DNA of 64,000 nucleotides from Hymenobacter volaticus. GTDB lineage: Bacteria > Bacteroidota > Bacteroidia > Cytophagales > Hymenobacteraceae. Shown one piece after another: positions 19,801 through 28,404 of this stretch. The position numbers were made by a program, and so were the translations under genes. How positions within the stretch are numbered: the stretch's first letter is position 1; the number at the start of each line of letters is the position of its first letter. The notes under the pieces were generated by a model. The model did no database searches. It worked only from the letters and a program-made list of their open reading frames with translations, and was not told the origin of the DNA. The stretch covers positions 248,001 through 312,000 of the forward strand of contig NZ_CP095062.1 of assembly GCF_022921055.1 (NCBI RefSeq), given 5' to 3'.

Positions 19801-20220
19801 CGTTTTTACATTTATACGTACAAATGTAAAAACATACAAATGCTTCAACACGCAAACGATTAAATGTAATAACTGCTTAAATGTATAAACGTTTATATGC
19901 AATAACGTTCGTATATATAAACGTAATTGCACATAAACGTATGAAAGGGAGCATTAAAATGTGTTTGTGTGCATACGTATAAACGTTTCAATGCTTATAT
20001 AGTCTTAACCTGATTAGATCTTGTTTGGTAAGCAGCCAGCAGCAAAATGTTTGATAACTCTTGATTTATTTATGAGAATACTCTACTACAAGATAAAGAT
20101 AAACGTAAATACGTTTTTACGTAAAAACGTTAGATACAACATCTGCTTGTCGCGCAGATGCTGTTAAGATTGTATTCATGTATTATGCTAATTTTACGTT
20201 CATACGTATAAACGTAAAAT
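19801..20220. repeat. Palindrome cluster upstream of parA, candidate centromere (parS) and operator
   Basis: A strongly AT-rich stretch with repeated AAACGT/ACGTTT units. Perfect or near-perfect palindromes are at 19803-19832 (11-bp arms TTTTTACATTT/AAATGTAAAAA), 19884-19897 (TATAAACGTTTATA), 20111-20130 (ACGTTTTTACGTAAAAACGT) and 20191-20220 (10-bp arms ATTTTACGTT/AACGTAAAAT). The last ends 77 bp before the parA ATG. Such clusters next to parA usually serve as partition site and par promoter operator. Confidence 0.65.
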
Positions 20221-20297
20221 AATATGTATGCATTGTCGTTTTGACGTCTTTGCGTAAATATTCTTTACTTGCAGCTACACATTATCATTTGTCTTCT

Positions 20298-21086
20298 ATG
20301 CGAACCCTCTGCTTTTCTAACAACAAGGGTGGGGTAGGAAAAACTACCTCCGCTCTTAATGTAGGTTTGGCTTTAGCTCGACGGGGCCACCGAGTGTTGT
20401 TCTGTGACTGCGACCCGCAACGTAGTCTTACTATTTCATTTGAAGGAGCCGACATTCCTGAGCATGTTGGCATGCTGCTTATGCGCAAAGGCGAGTTCTC
20501 TCTCGACGATGTTCACGCCGTGATTCGGCCGGTGGGCGAAAACGTAGACTTGCTGCCGGCTAGCGCTGAAATGGAAGCTAACGAAGCTCAGCTTCCTGGT
20601 TGGGATGCGGAGCATTCAACCCGGCTGGCGGACATTTTAGAGATGGTAGCCCCTGAGTACGATTACTGCGTTATCGATACCAAGGGGAGCATTGGTACTC
20701 TCACTTGGATTGCCTTAGCTGCTACCGATCTGCTCTATATTCCAGTTGACCCTGAGTTTTATGGGTTCGAAGGGCTGACTAACTTAATTAACACTTGCAC
20801 CCGTTTGCGGCGGCGCATCAATCCTACTTTGCAAGTAGGAGGCATATTTTTCACGAAGTACTCTCCGGCATACCGGGCTCGTTTGCGCCATGATGTCGTC
20901 GATTTGATCAAAGATCATTATGGCAAAGAGGTGCCAGTATTTCAAACCACTATACGCCAGAGTACAGCCATTCCGAATGCCCAAATGGCCGGCACTGGTC
21001 TGTTCGACTACGCTCCAGATTCCACGGGAGCTGATGATTACGAAGCCTTGACTGACGAAATTTTACTGCACCTCCATGCCAAATAA
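20298..21086 (+). CDS. parA: ParA family partition ATPase
   Basis: A Walker-type ATPase of 262 residues for plasmid segregation. The start at ATG 20298 gives MRTLCFSNNKGGVGKTTSAL, placing the deviant Walker A box (KGGVGKTT) near residue 10 as usual; the frame is open back to a TTG at 20241. Other motifs are the Walker A' region VLFCDCDPQRSLT and the Walker B region YDYCVIDTKGSIG. No N-terminal HTH is present, so it is a small (type Ib-like) ParA. It overlaps the next gene by 11 bp and follows a palindrome cluster that may be its operator. Confidence 0.93.
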   Translation: MRTLCFSNNKGGVGKTTSALNVGLALARRGHRVLFCDCDPQRSLTISFEGADIPEHVGMLLMRKGEFSLDDVHAVIRPVGENVDLLPASAEMEANEAQLPGWDAEHSTRLADILEMVAPEYDYCVIDTKGSIGTLTWIALAATDLLYIPVDPEFYGFEGLTNLINTCTRLRRRINPTLQVGGIFFTKYSPAYRARLRHDVVDLIKDHYGKEVPVFQTTIRQSTAIPNAQMAGTGLFDYAPDSTGADDYEALTDEILLHLHAK

Positions 21087-21555
21087 CTCAGCCAAAACCA
21101 CGCCGCGGCCTGCGCTGGACCGCTACAAAGACAAACCCCGGCCAACCTTATCGGATAACCCCGCTGGCACCCCACCTCCCGTACCCGTTATTGAAGCTCT
21201 GCTCGACACGCCCTCAAGTCGTTCGGCAGTAATAAAGGAAAGCCCACCAGTGGCTCCCTTACCACAACCTACGAGTAGGGGAGGGGGGAGGCCAGTGCCA
21301 ACTTCAGTAGAGAGTACTGCTACGCCCTCGTCGGTGCCTGAGCAGGTTCCTTTCAATTCGCAGATAAAGTTTGAAACGTATCTACGGATCAAGCAAGCGC
21401 AGTTCTACGACCGAGTGAAGATCAAAGACCTTACCGACGAAGCACTCAACTACTATCTTGATCAGTTTGAGGGAGCGAATACACCGCTGCCGCCGAAGGT
21501 GTTACAGGAAGTACTTAACCAGGGCAAAATTAAAGGCTATAAGAAGCGTAGCTGA
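21076..21555 (+). CDS. Small ParB-like partition protein
   Basis: A 159-residue protein starting inside the end of parA (11-bp overlap), so it is translationally coupled. The first 95 residues are Pro-, Thr- and Ser-rich and look disordered. The last 60 (FETYLRIKQAQFYDRVKIKD, then LTDEALNYYLDQ) look like a helical DNA-binding domain, perhaps ribbon-helix-helix. Position and shape fit the small centromere-binding partner of a type Ib ParA. It has no ParB/KorB nuclease-like domain. Role is inferred mainly from position. Confidence 0.7.
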   Translation: MPNNSAKTTPRPALDRYKDKPRPTLSDNPAGTPPPVPVIEALLDTPSSRSAVIKESPPVAPLPQPTSRGGGRPVPTSVESTATPSSVPEQVPFNSQIKFETYLRIKQAQFYDRVKIKDLTDEALNYYLDQFEGANTPLPPKVLQEVLNQGKIKGYKKRS

Positions 21556-21646
21556 AGTTAAAGCAAAGCCGGCTTCTACATCTTAAAAAGACAAGCAGAA
21601 GCATGCTGCAAGAGTAAGCCTACCTGCTTACCTGAGTTCTTTACTA

Positions 21647-21710
21647 CAAGACCCGCTAAAGGCTCAGTGAAACCATTACTTAGGTTTCGCTGAGCCTTTA
21701 GCGGGTCTTG
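21647..21710. terminator. Large 28-bp hairpin downstream of the par operon
   Basis: Arms 21647-21674 and 21683-21710 are complementary over 28 bp with one G-T type mismatch and an 8-nt loop (ATTACTTA). It sits 92 bp after the parB-like stop. There is no T-run on either side, so it may be a bidirectional terminator or a different structured site such as a recombination or single-strand origin. Confidence 0.5.
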
Positions 21711-22017
21711 TGGGATTTAAAAGACAACCCTCACAAATTCGAGAGAGGAGTGCTGTCTTTCTTTGTCTGAGCTTGCACGGTTGCCTGTTATGCCAGTCAG
21801 TACTGGTGCAAGAGGAGTACTTGAGCTGTATAAAGAACGATGGAGATCCAACTGAAGCTTTAGTGCCTCGAAGGAGGTGCTAGCAAGACTTGTGCAGAAA
21901 GAAGCTGTTTCATGGCAGAACATCATAGCGAGTAAAGTTCTAGAGTTGTATGCAACCTCTGTTTAGGGATTGGGCTCTTCCTAAAAAAGAAGCTCACCTA
22001 CCCAAAACTCTACACTT

Positions 22018-22185
22018 ATGAAGCTGCCTAAAGTTTTACTCGGTGCCATACTGGTTGGTATAACGGTGCAAACGACAAGTTGCACGAAAAAGGACGCGCC
22101 TCAACCTAATGGAGAGAACGTCAGCAAAAAGGGTAAGGAAGAAGCTAAGACGCCCGCTAATTGCCCGGCCTGTGGCATGGGATAA
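22018..22185 (+). CDS. Lipoprotein-like RiPP precursor peptide candidate ending CPACGMG
   Basis: A 55-residue peptide. The N-terminus MKLPKVLLGAILVGITVQTT followed by SC forms a lipoprotein-type signal with Cys22. A charged spacer rich in Lys, Glu and Asn follows, and the C-terminus is CPACGMG with Cys49 and Cys52. The next gene, 27 bp downstream, encodes a DUF692/MNIO oxidase, a family that modifies cysteines in short precursor peptides (methanobactin, chryseobasin and bufferin pathways). The layout of leader, spacer and C-terminal Cys pair fits a substrate of that enzyme. Family membership near chryseobasin-type peptides is my inference. Confidence 0.7.
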   Translation: MKLPKVLLGAILVGITVQTTSCTKKDAPQPNGENVSKKGKEEAKTPANCPACGMG

Positions 22186-22212
22186 GTAAAGGAAACTCAA
22201 CCTCAGCCAGTA

Positions 22213-23346
22213 ATGGAAAAGCAGCCAGTCATTCTATCTTCGATTGCGTGTAACTTAGATGGAGATATTCTGTCGGCGGCATTTCCATTGCTGGAAGAAG
22301 GCAAAGTTGAGGCCCTGGAGTGGTCTTTTGACACCCTGTACTGGGCCGAGGAAGTTCCCGCGTGGTTTACGGAACTGCTAAGTGCCTATAGCGAGCAGAA
22401 AAGGCTAATCGGGCACGGAGTATTCTTTTCTCTGTTGTCGAGTAAGTGGACCAAGGAGCAGCAACAGTGGCTACAGAAGCTACAGCAGTTATCATCGGAG
22501 TTTAGCTTCGATCATATTACCGAGCATTTTGGCTTTTTCACGGGCCAAAATTTTCATTACGGCGCCCCTCTTCCGATACCGTACACTACGACCACCTTGC
22601 GTATTGGGCAAGATCGGTTAAGCCGGATCTATGAGGCCTGTCAGTGCCCTGTGGGGCTGGAAAATCTAGCATTTGCTTATTCGCTAGATGAGGTAAAACA
22701 ACACGGCGAATTTCTAGACAAGCTGATTGAACCAGTAAACGGCTTCATCATTCTTGACCTGCATAACCTGTACTGCCAACTTCACAACTTCTCGGTTCCG
22801 TACGACCAACTGCTACCTCTCTATCCCTTGAACCGGGTGCGGGAAATCCACATTTCGGGAGGCAGCTGGGAAGCTTCGGACCGGGGACCAAATCAGAAAG
22901 TAAGAAGGGACACTCATGATGACTCCGTGCCGGAAGAGGTGTTTCAACTCTTGGAGCTGACACTAGCCAAGTGTCCCAACTTGAAATATGTGGTGCTAGA
23001 GCAACTAGGAAACGGCCTGAAAACGGAAAGTAGCAGAGTTCAATTCCGCCACAATTTTTTGAGGATGGAAAGCATAGTAAAGCGCAATGCCAATCACTTA
23101 TGCCGACACTCAAACGAGTTGTTTTTACCAGCGCAGCGTATACCCCTAGGCCCCGCAGTAGAAAACGAACAGCTTCATGAGCAGCAGGTGCAGCTTTCAC
23201 AGATTTTGGAAACAGCTTCTTCCCTAGAAATGGCTCGGCAACTATTAGCTTCTTCCTCGCTAGCTTATACCGACTGGAAAATAGAGAGCTGGGAACCATA
23301 TATGTTGGAAACGGCCATCCACATTGCCCAAAAGTGGAAGAGGTAG
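22213..23346 (+). CDS. DUF692 multinuclear non-heme iron oxidase (MNIO)
   Basis: A 377-residue TIM-barrel oxidase of the DUF692 family, which installs oxidative changes on Cys or neighbouring residues of ribosomal peptides. Likely iron ligands, by family pattern: VEALEWSFD (Glu33/Glu36), IGHGVFF (His68), ITEHFGF (Glu104-His105), VGLENLA (Glu150-Asn151), LDLHNLY (Asp182, His184, Asn185), EIHISGGSW (His213), RDTHDDSVP (Asp233, His235) and VLEQLG (Glu263). The first 290 residues are the usual enzyme. The final 90 residues are extra and helical-looking, and may replace the separate partner protein that many MNIO clusters encode. It follows the CPACGMG peptide gene by 27 bp. Confidence 0.88.
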   Translation: MEKQPVILSSIACNLDGDILSAAFPLLEEGKVEALEWSFDTLYWAEEVPAWFTELLSAYSEQKRLIGHGVFFSLLSSKWTKEQQQWLQKLQQLSSEFSFDHITEHFGFFTGQNFHYGAPLPIPYTTTTLRIGQDRLSRIYEACQCPVGLENLAFAYSLDEVKQHGEFLDKLIEPVNGFIILDLHNLYCQLHNFSVPYDQLLPLYPLNRVREIHISGGSWEASDRGPNQKVRRDTHDDSVPEEVFQLLELTLAKCPNLKYVVLEQLGNGLKTESSRVQFRHNFLRMESIVKRNANHLCRHSNELFLPAQRIPLGPAVENEQLHEQQVQLSQILETASSLEMARQLLASSSLAYTDWKIESWEPYMLETAIHIAQKWKR

Positions 23347-23365
23347 CTTCAAACACTCGAACTTT

Positions 23366-26335
23366 TTATCGATTGATAGCCACTTTAACTGGCTTGGCAA
23401 CCATTACCCCCGAAGCGTTTACAGCCTGCAAATAATAGAGGCCGGGAGGCAGTGAGTGTACTGGCAAAACAACTTGTTGATGCAAGAACCGGCGTAGCAC
23501 AACTTGACCTTGTTGATTGCGCAATAACACTTCCACTGTTTCATTGACCTCGGAGTAAGAGACGGTGAGGGTCTGTTGAGCCGGAATGGGAAACGCAGTT
23601 AGCGAGGCATGAACAGCGGCAACTCCCACAGCTACCACCGGCGAGTACTGCACGCTGCCTTGCTGGTCAAGTTGCTTGAGCCGATAATAGGTGAGGGAAG
23701 TAGGCGGGGCAGTATCCTGAAAAGAATAGGTGCTGGATTTAGTAGCGCCAGTGCCCGACTGAAACCCGATTTGTTGAAAATCTGCGGCAGCGCTGCTTTT
23801 GCGCTCTATTGCAAAGCCGAGGTTGTTGTGCTCTGACGCCGTTTGCCAGGTTACTTTCACGGTAGCAGCCTGACGTTCGGCGGTGAAGTCCAGTAGCTCA
23901 ACGGGTAGTGGACGGGCAGCCAGTTGCCCACGAAAGTGACTGGCTTGCGCAAAAGTTAGTTGTAGCTGCTGGGTAGCGGCATCATAGACGTAGCTGGTTA
24001 GTGCTTCTCCAGTAATAGCGGTTGGGGTTTCAGTTACGCGCAAAGTAAGAACCGTGCCTCGGCTCACGTAACCTTCAAAGGAAGTGGCATCTTGCTGCCA
24101 ACTAATGGTGGCCCGCTTCGAGGAAGAGACATATGGCGTGCCGCCGTAGCTTAGGCTGGTACCTTCTTCGAAGAAGGCCTGGGCGAACGTATAGGTCGGG
24201 GTAAGCGAATAGAAATTCAATAACCCATCGGCTTGCAAAGGCTGGGGCAACGCACCGCCAGTAATCGAGGTCGATACAGTATCTGCTTGGGCGAAGGCTA
24301 AGTCCTGGAAATCGGATGTTGCTGCCACCAAAGCAGCTGAGCCGGAGGTAGTGACGGTGTGTACCGCTGGGCCTGGGCTTGTAGTAGTGCTAGGTACGAG
24401 GGCCGCTAGAAACTGAGTTTGGGCTTGCCCACTTTTGCGCACGAGCAGTGTGGTATGATTTTCAGCCGTGTTGTAAGTGGTTTCGTGTTGGCGAGTGGCT
24501 GTCGAGTAGCCGGAGGCACCATTAGTCGCCGTTACGTGCGCACGCAAGCGGGCCTGATTTTTCTGCCAGATTCCTTCATGGGTAGCTAGGTGGTCGGTGA
24601 AGGTACCCGTGACACTGGGGGTCGGACTGTTTTGCAAACCATGCCCGTGCAGTTGCCATGTATAGGTGTGGGGAACTGCGGCTTCCACAAAATCTGCCAG
24701 CAGATAGTAGGAATTTCGTACGAACAAGGTTTTGCGCGTGATGGAAGTTTTTTGCTTAGGATAAGTGGTCTGTACTTCTGCGTACGCCAACTGCGGCAGG
24801 TCGAAGCCATTTTGAATGGTGGCCTCGGCATCGTTAGCTTCTCCTGGAGTACCAGGGGCCGGACCCGCATCATCAACTAAAATCAAGTTGTGGTTGAGAG
24901 CCTGACTAACTTCGCCACGACGAGCATAGCTCAGGTAGCCGGCATCTAAGGCCAGTAACTCGCCGTGAGCGTGCAGAATAAAACTACTGGCATCGCCCTG
25001 GCTGTGGCCACCACCATTGGTTTGGGCGAGGCCATGCTGGCCGTACAAGTGCAGGTAGCTAGAGAGCGTATCATTGCCCGAGCGAAAAACAAGATTGCCG
25101 CTTTCTGGTAGTATCGTTAAGCTTGTATTGGACGGGTTGGTGGGCGTTAGGTTGGCGGCCAAATAGGCAGCACGCATATCCACGGTGATGTCGCGCAACT
25201 GAGCGGTCAGTGAGGTTAGACTGGAGCCGGAAAGCTGACTAACGTGCAAAGAGTTCAGGTATCGACTCTGGCCGGTAAGTGCCAACTCTGGCATGCCCAT
25301 ATCCACGTACGAGTCTTCGAGGGCTGGAAACCGGCCATCCGGCATTTGAATGCGAGTAATCCACTCGTAGAGTAGGTTGTATTTAGGATCGTAGTACGGG
25401 TTGCGAATCGAGCGGGTGCTAGCACCGAACGAATAATGTCCTCGCTGGTCGGGCAGGAAGTTGCCCATAGCCCGGAAAAATGGCAAGCAGTTCAGGAAAG
25501 CATACTTGAAGTAGTAAGGGCCCTCGGCATAGCCAGCAATAGTCGTGGAATCGGATTGGCGTTGGGTGTCCCGCCACAGCACGTTGTCGATGGTGTAAAG
25601 GCCTGTATTGATCCAGGTAAGGGGCTGCTGGTGCGTAGCCGTACCCGTTGCTTCATTGAGTACCACGCCTGCCATGCCCAAGGCCGCGGCCGTCATTAAA
25701 GCGTGGTTGTTCTTTACTTGGCTGTAAAATAAACCAAACGCCGCAGTAGTGGATTGGCGCTGTAAGTTGCTGGCAAACTCTTGTAGTCGCGCTCGGCCGC
25801 TAGCCAATGTGCTAGCCGGAACACCCGCTCCGCGAAGCAGGTCGTAGGCAATGAGGTAGTCGATCAGTTCTTTGGAGCGCCACTGCCATTCCGTGTAAGC
25901 GGTAGGACTATCGACCACCGTGTTGCATTGCGCAAGCAGGCGTATAACACGAGTCCGAAGGGTGTCCTGCTCGGTTAAGGGCAAGGCTTGAATAGCGCCA
26001 GCGTTTGGAGCACGGTCGAGCAAGAAAATGAATGCCATATTCTTGGCTAGCGTAGCCCGCGTGCGCCGAGCCTCAGTTGTGTTATTCGCGTTAGGTGCTG
26101 CAACAAAGGCACTGCTGTACAAACTGCTAAAGAGAGGATAAGCTACAGGCGTTGTCAGTGAAGCGCGCACAGCGGGTAAAGCTCCGGCCTTGAGCAGAGT
26201 TCTTGGATACGAAAAATCAGCTCCTACAGGCCGCCATGATCCAGACTGAGCAGTGGCTCTGTGAAATGATAATAAAAAGAAAAATGCAATTATTTGACTT
26301 GAAAATAATATCAGTTTTGTAAAAGAATAATTCAA
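23366..26335 (-). CDS. Heparinase II/III-like polysaccharide lyase with T9SS sorting domain
   Basis: A 989-residue secreted protein. The signal peptide (about 1-29) ends RATAQ. An alpha/alpha-toroid region (about 40-380) is followed by the heparinase II/III beta-sandwich: GGGHSQGDASSFILHAHGEL, LDAGYLSYARRGEVSQALNHN (in part) and LILVDDAGPAPG. The conserved His in GHSQGD and ALNHN are family marks. From about 830 there is an FNIII-like WQTASEHNNLGFAIERK segment, and the end (FPIPAQQTLTV ... LPPGLYYLQ ... KPVKVAINR) is a type IX secretion sorting domain. The substrate is an acidic polysaccharide; which one is unknown. Confidence 0.85.
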   Translation of the reverse strand: MNYSFTKLILFSSQIIAFFFLLSFHRATAQSGSWRPVGADFSYPRTLLKAGALPAVRASLTTPVAYPLFSSLYSSAFVAAPNANNTTEARRTRATLAKNMAFIFLLDRAPNAGAIQALPLTEQDTLRTRVIRLLAQCNTVVDSPTAYTEWQWRSKELIDYLIAYDLLRGAGVPASTLASGRARLQEFASNLQRQSTTAAFGLFYSQVKNNHALMTAAALGMAGVVLNEATGTATHQQPLTWINTGLYTIDNVLWRDTQRQSDSTTIAGYAEGPYYFKYAFLNCLPFFRAMGNFLPDQRGHYSFGASTRSIRNPYYDPKYNLLYEWITRIQMPDGRFPALEDSYVDMGMPELALTGQSRYLNSLHVSQLSGSSLTSLTAQLRDITVDMRAAYLAANLTPTNPSNTSLTILPESGNLVFRSGNDTLSSYLHLYGQHGLAQTNGGGHSQGDASSFILHAHGELLALDAGYLSYARRGEVSQALNHNLILVDDAGPAPGTPGEANDAEATIQNGFDLPQLAYAEVQTTYPKQKTSITRKTLFVRNSYYLLADFVEAAVPHTYTWQLHGHGLQNSPTPSVTGTFTDHLATHEGIWQKNQARLRAHVTATNGASGYSTATRQHETTYNTAENHTTLLVRKSGQAQTQFLAALVPSTTTSPGPAVHTVTTSGSAALVAATSDFQDLAFAQADTVSTSITGGALPQPLQADGLLNFYSLTPTYTFAQAFFEEGTSLSYGGTPYVSSSKRATISWQQDATSFEGYVSRGTVLTLRVTETPTAITGEALTSYVYDAATQQLQLTFAQASHFRGQLAARPLPVELLDFTAERQAATVKVTWQTASEHNNLGFAIERKSSAAADFQQIGFQSGTGATKSSTYSFQDTAPPTSLTYYRLKQLDQQGSVQYSPVVAVGVAAVHASLTAFPIPAQQTLTVSYSEVNETVEVLLRNQQGQVVLRRFLHQQVVLPVHSLPPGLYYLQAVNASGVMVAKPVKVAINR

Positions 26336-26673
26336 AACAAATTGACGTTTGGTTTTCAGGACCGCAACATCAAGTCGATAATCTGACGTTCAAAAAGTTA
26401 TTTCAATTAGTAAAAATGATGATTTTGAAATATAAAACCTTTGTATACTACTGCGCCTCTGGCTATGCTCATATAGAATATTTAATAACCATAACATGAT
26501 GATATATGCGATTTAAGTGAGAATTAATTATAGAGATGAGTGCACGCAGTTGAACATAGATAGTAAGTTGCACCACTGAAGGTAAGCAGCCAAAGCAGCT
26601 AGGCTACTAGCAACAGGTGCAGCAGAGCATTCGCAATCAAGTCTAAGCACGTCTCTACAAAAGCGGGTGCTAA
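26336..26673. other. AT-rich intergenic region upstream of the heparinase-like gene
   Basis: About 340 bp between two leftward genes. It is very AT-rich at 26380-26530, as expected for a promoter region of the lyase gene. I see no gene, repeat or clear regulatory box. Confidence 0.3.
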
Positions 26674-27437
26674 TCAGATAGTACTGTTGCTAAAGCTTCT
26701 TGTTAGTCTTATCTGATACGGCAAGCGAGCCAGCGTTGCATGAATTTCTTGGTTGAGGATGCACGCAATTAAGGCTGCTTCCTCACATACTGCTTTGCGA
26801 TAGAAGTGAGCCACTGTTGTATCGGGGTCTTCGTGGCGGCTGCTTAGCTCAACTAACGTTTGCATGCGCGTTAGCGGGGGCAAAATGCGGTGGTGAGTAG
26901 CCGACCATAAGGCAGGGGCTGTGTCTTCATCCTGCGCCATTAGTGCGCGCAGTTCCAGCAAATGCATCAGCACTTTCGCCATCGACGCCAGCAGCTTTTG
27001 TTCCAACTTCGAAAACGCCCGGGCTCGGTAATCAACTATGCACAAGTTGCCAATAGCATAGCCTTGCGGGGTGCGAAGGGGTGCCCGGCGTAAAACTGCA
27101 ACTTCATGACCTCAATCATCCAGGGGTCAACTAGGGTGCAGGGGGCATCTGTTAGACTCTCGAACACGGTAGTTCCATCATGGAGAATGGCTACCGAGCA
27201 CAAGCTCTCATGACGACCAACGCGCCCGGCCTCAGCCACTCCGGAAAAACTGACGACCCGAACCGTGTCCTTTTCCACCAAAGAAACTAGCGCAATCGGA
27301 GCCTTAAACAGTTTGGCCGTCAGGTGCACTAGGTCATCAAACAGTTCCTTGCCAAAAGCGCTCAGATGCTGGTATTGTTGGAGTATATCCAACCGCGCGT
27401 CATCATCAACGGGTATCAATGCGGAAAAAGAACTCAT
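26674..27437 (-). pseudogene. GAF domain-containing sensor protein (one frameshift)
   Basis: About 255 residues. The GAF domain runs from DILQQYQHLSAFGKELFDDL through FKAPIALVSLVEKD and GRVGRHESLCSVAI to LCIVDYRARAFSKLEQKLL, a pattern typical of bacterial GAF proteins that precede kinases or stand alone. The frame changes at the CCC run 27084-27086; adding one base restores FYAGAPLRTPQGYAIGNLC, the highly conserved GAF segment. The C-terminal helical part (26674-27045) has no output domain. Ligand and partner are unknown. Confidence 0.8.
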
Positions 27438-27880
27438 AAGCAGATTCCTAATAAAAGCCTAAAGCTGTATTTGGTACAAAGCCGGTAAATCCAGCATTAC
27501 TACAGACTTTGAAATAAGTAACCTCTCCAACATCACTGCCAACGTCGTAATTTCTATTTTGGGTAACTCCACTGTTAGTTCTTACTACTGACTGTAGGCA
27601 AGTTAGGTTCGCCTTTTTGCCTTATAAAAATTCATAAACCAAGCTAAAGTGCACTCCCTCAGGTCACTTTAGTTTAGTTGGAGTAAACCGGTATACTAGC
27701 ATCAGCGCGGCAAGAGCCAAAACCGCCACGTATCATCAATTACTATGTAAAGTTTATAAAGACTTGCAGATAAGTAGTTTAGGGCAGGTAATACTGGAGA
27801 TGTGGACCCCATGGTAAGGGTATATTTAGTGCATGTAGAAAAAAAATGCACCCTTTTCAACAACTTATCGTTGGCCAGGT
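27438..27880. other. Intergenic region with a small dyad
   Basis: About 440 bp between the leftward GAF gene and the rightward small gene, so promoters are expected. An 8-bp inverted repeat CTAAAGTG (27644-27651) / CACTTTAG (27665-27672) is the only structure I can see. Confidence 0.25.
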
Positions 27881-28093
27881 ATGTCGACATCCCCTAAACG
27901 CCCGCGTCCGCGCAAACCCAGTGAAGTTGCAGCCCCTATCGTATCACATGCCGACCAGTTGGTTGCGCTACATCAGCGAGAAGAGGGCAAAACTGTTATG
28001 TATAAGCAGGATGCGTGGGGCCACATTGAAACCCGCTTTGTGCGCACCCAGAACGTAAAAGCCTGGGAAGCCAAAGGATTTTTCGTGCGCTAA
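27881..28093 (+). CDS. Small hypothetical protein (70 aa)
   Basis: A short basic protein, starting MSTSPKRPRPRKPSEVAAPI with a disordered Pro/Arg-rich head and a compact tail MYKQDAWGHIETRFVRTQNV. It has its own hairpin terminator 25 bp after the stop, which supports it being a real transcription unit. I recognise no domain. Cytoplasmic, no signal peptide. Confidence 0.6.
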   Translation: MSTSPKRPRPRKPSEVAAPIVSHADQLVALHQREEGKTVMYKQDAWGHIETRFVRTQNVKAWEAKGFFVR

Positions 28094-28117
28094 CTGCCCC
28101 GTTATCCTAAGTTAAAT

Positions 28118-28144
28118 GCCTCAATTATGTAATTGAGGCTTTTT
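28118..28144 (+). terminator. Rho-independent terminator
   Basis: GCCTCAATTA (28118-28127) pairs perfectly with TAATTGAGGC (28130-28139) and is followed by TTTTT. It ends the 70-aa gene transcript. Confidence 0.85.
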
Positions 28145-28149
28145 GGTGT

Positions 28150-28275
28150 GTCCACCCATGCCGGTCGAACACAGAAGTTATACACCTATATTTTCTGTGT
28201 TCCTCTAGCGCTACCGTGGGGTGAAGGTATAGTGCTTCGGCAGAGCTTACCGAGGGTAGGGGAGAGGCAGAGGTA
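28150..28275 (+). other. Structured non-coding stretch with faint 5S rRNA resemblance
   Basis: In the 310-bp gap before the HPP gene, 28155-28185 contains CGAACACAGAAGTTA, resembling the CCGAACA..GAAGTTAAG core of 5S rRNA. Further on, AGCGCTACCGTGG and GGGTAGGGGAGAGG loosely echo its 3' half. It also holds a perfect 10-bp hairpin (GAACACAGAA ... TTCTGTGTTC) and a C(TTCG)G tetraloop. It is too divergent to be a working 5S gene; it may be a decayed copy or coincidence. Confidence 0.25.
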
Positions 28276-28404
28276 CTATGGTTAACGGGGATGTTTTCAA
28301 ATTCCAGCCGTAACCTTGCATAAAGTATCTCACTTTATCTGCTGCGTCCGTTGCTTACCTCGTGCACTTGAAGGTAGTAGAGGCGTGGCAGGCCGACTCA
28401 AAGC

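Noticed and set aside
21717..21926. 69-codon minus-strand frame between the par operon and the peptide gene
   Set aside because: No domain, no partner and low-information composition; it ends at the edge of the large hairpin.
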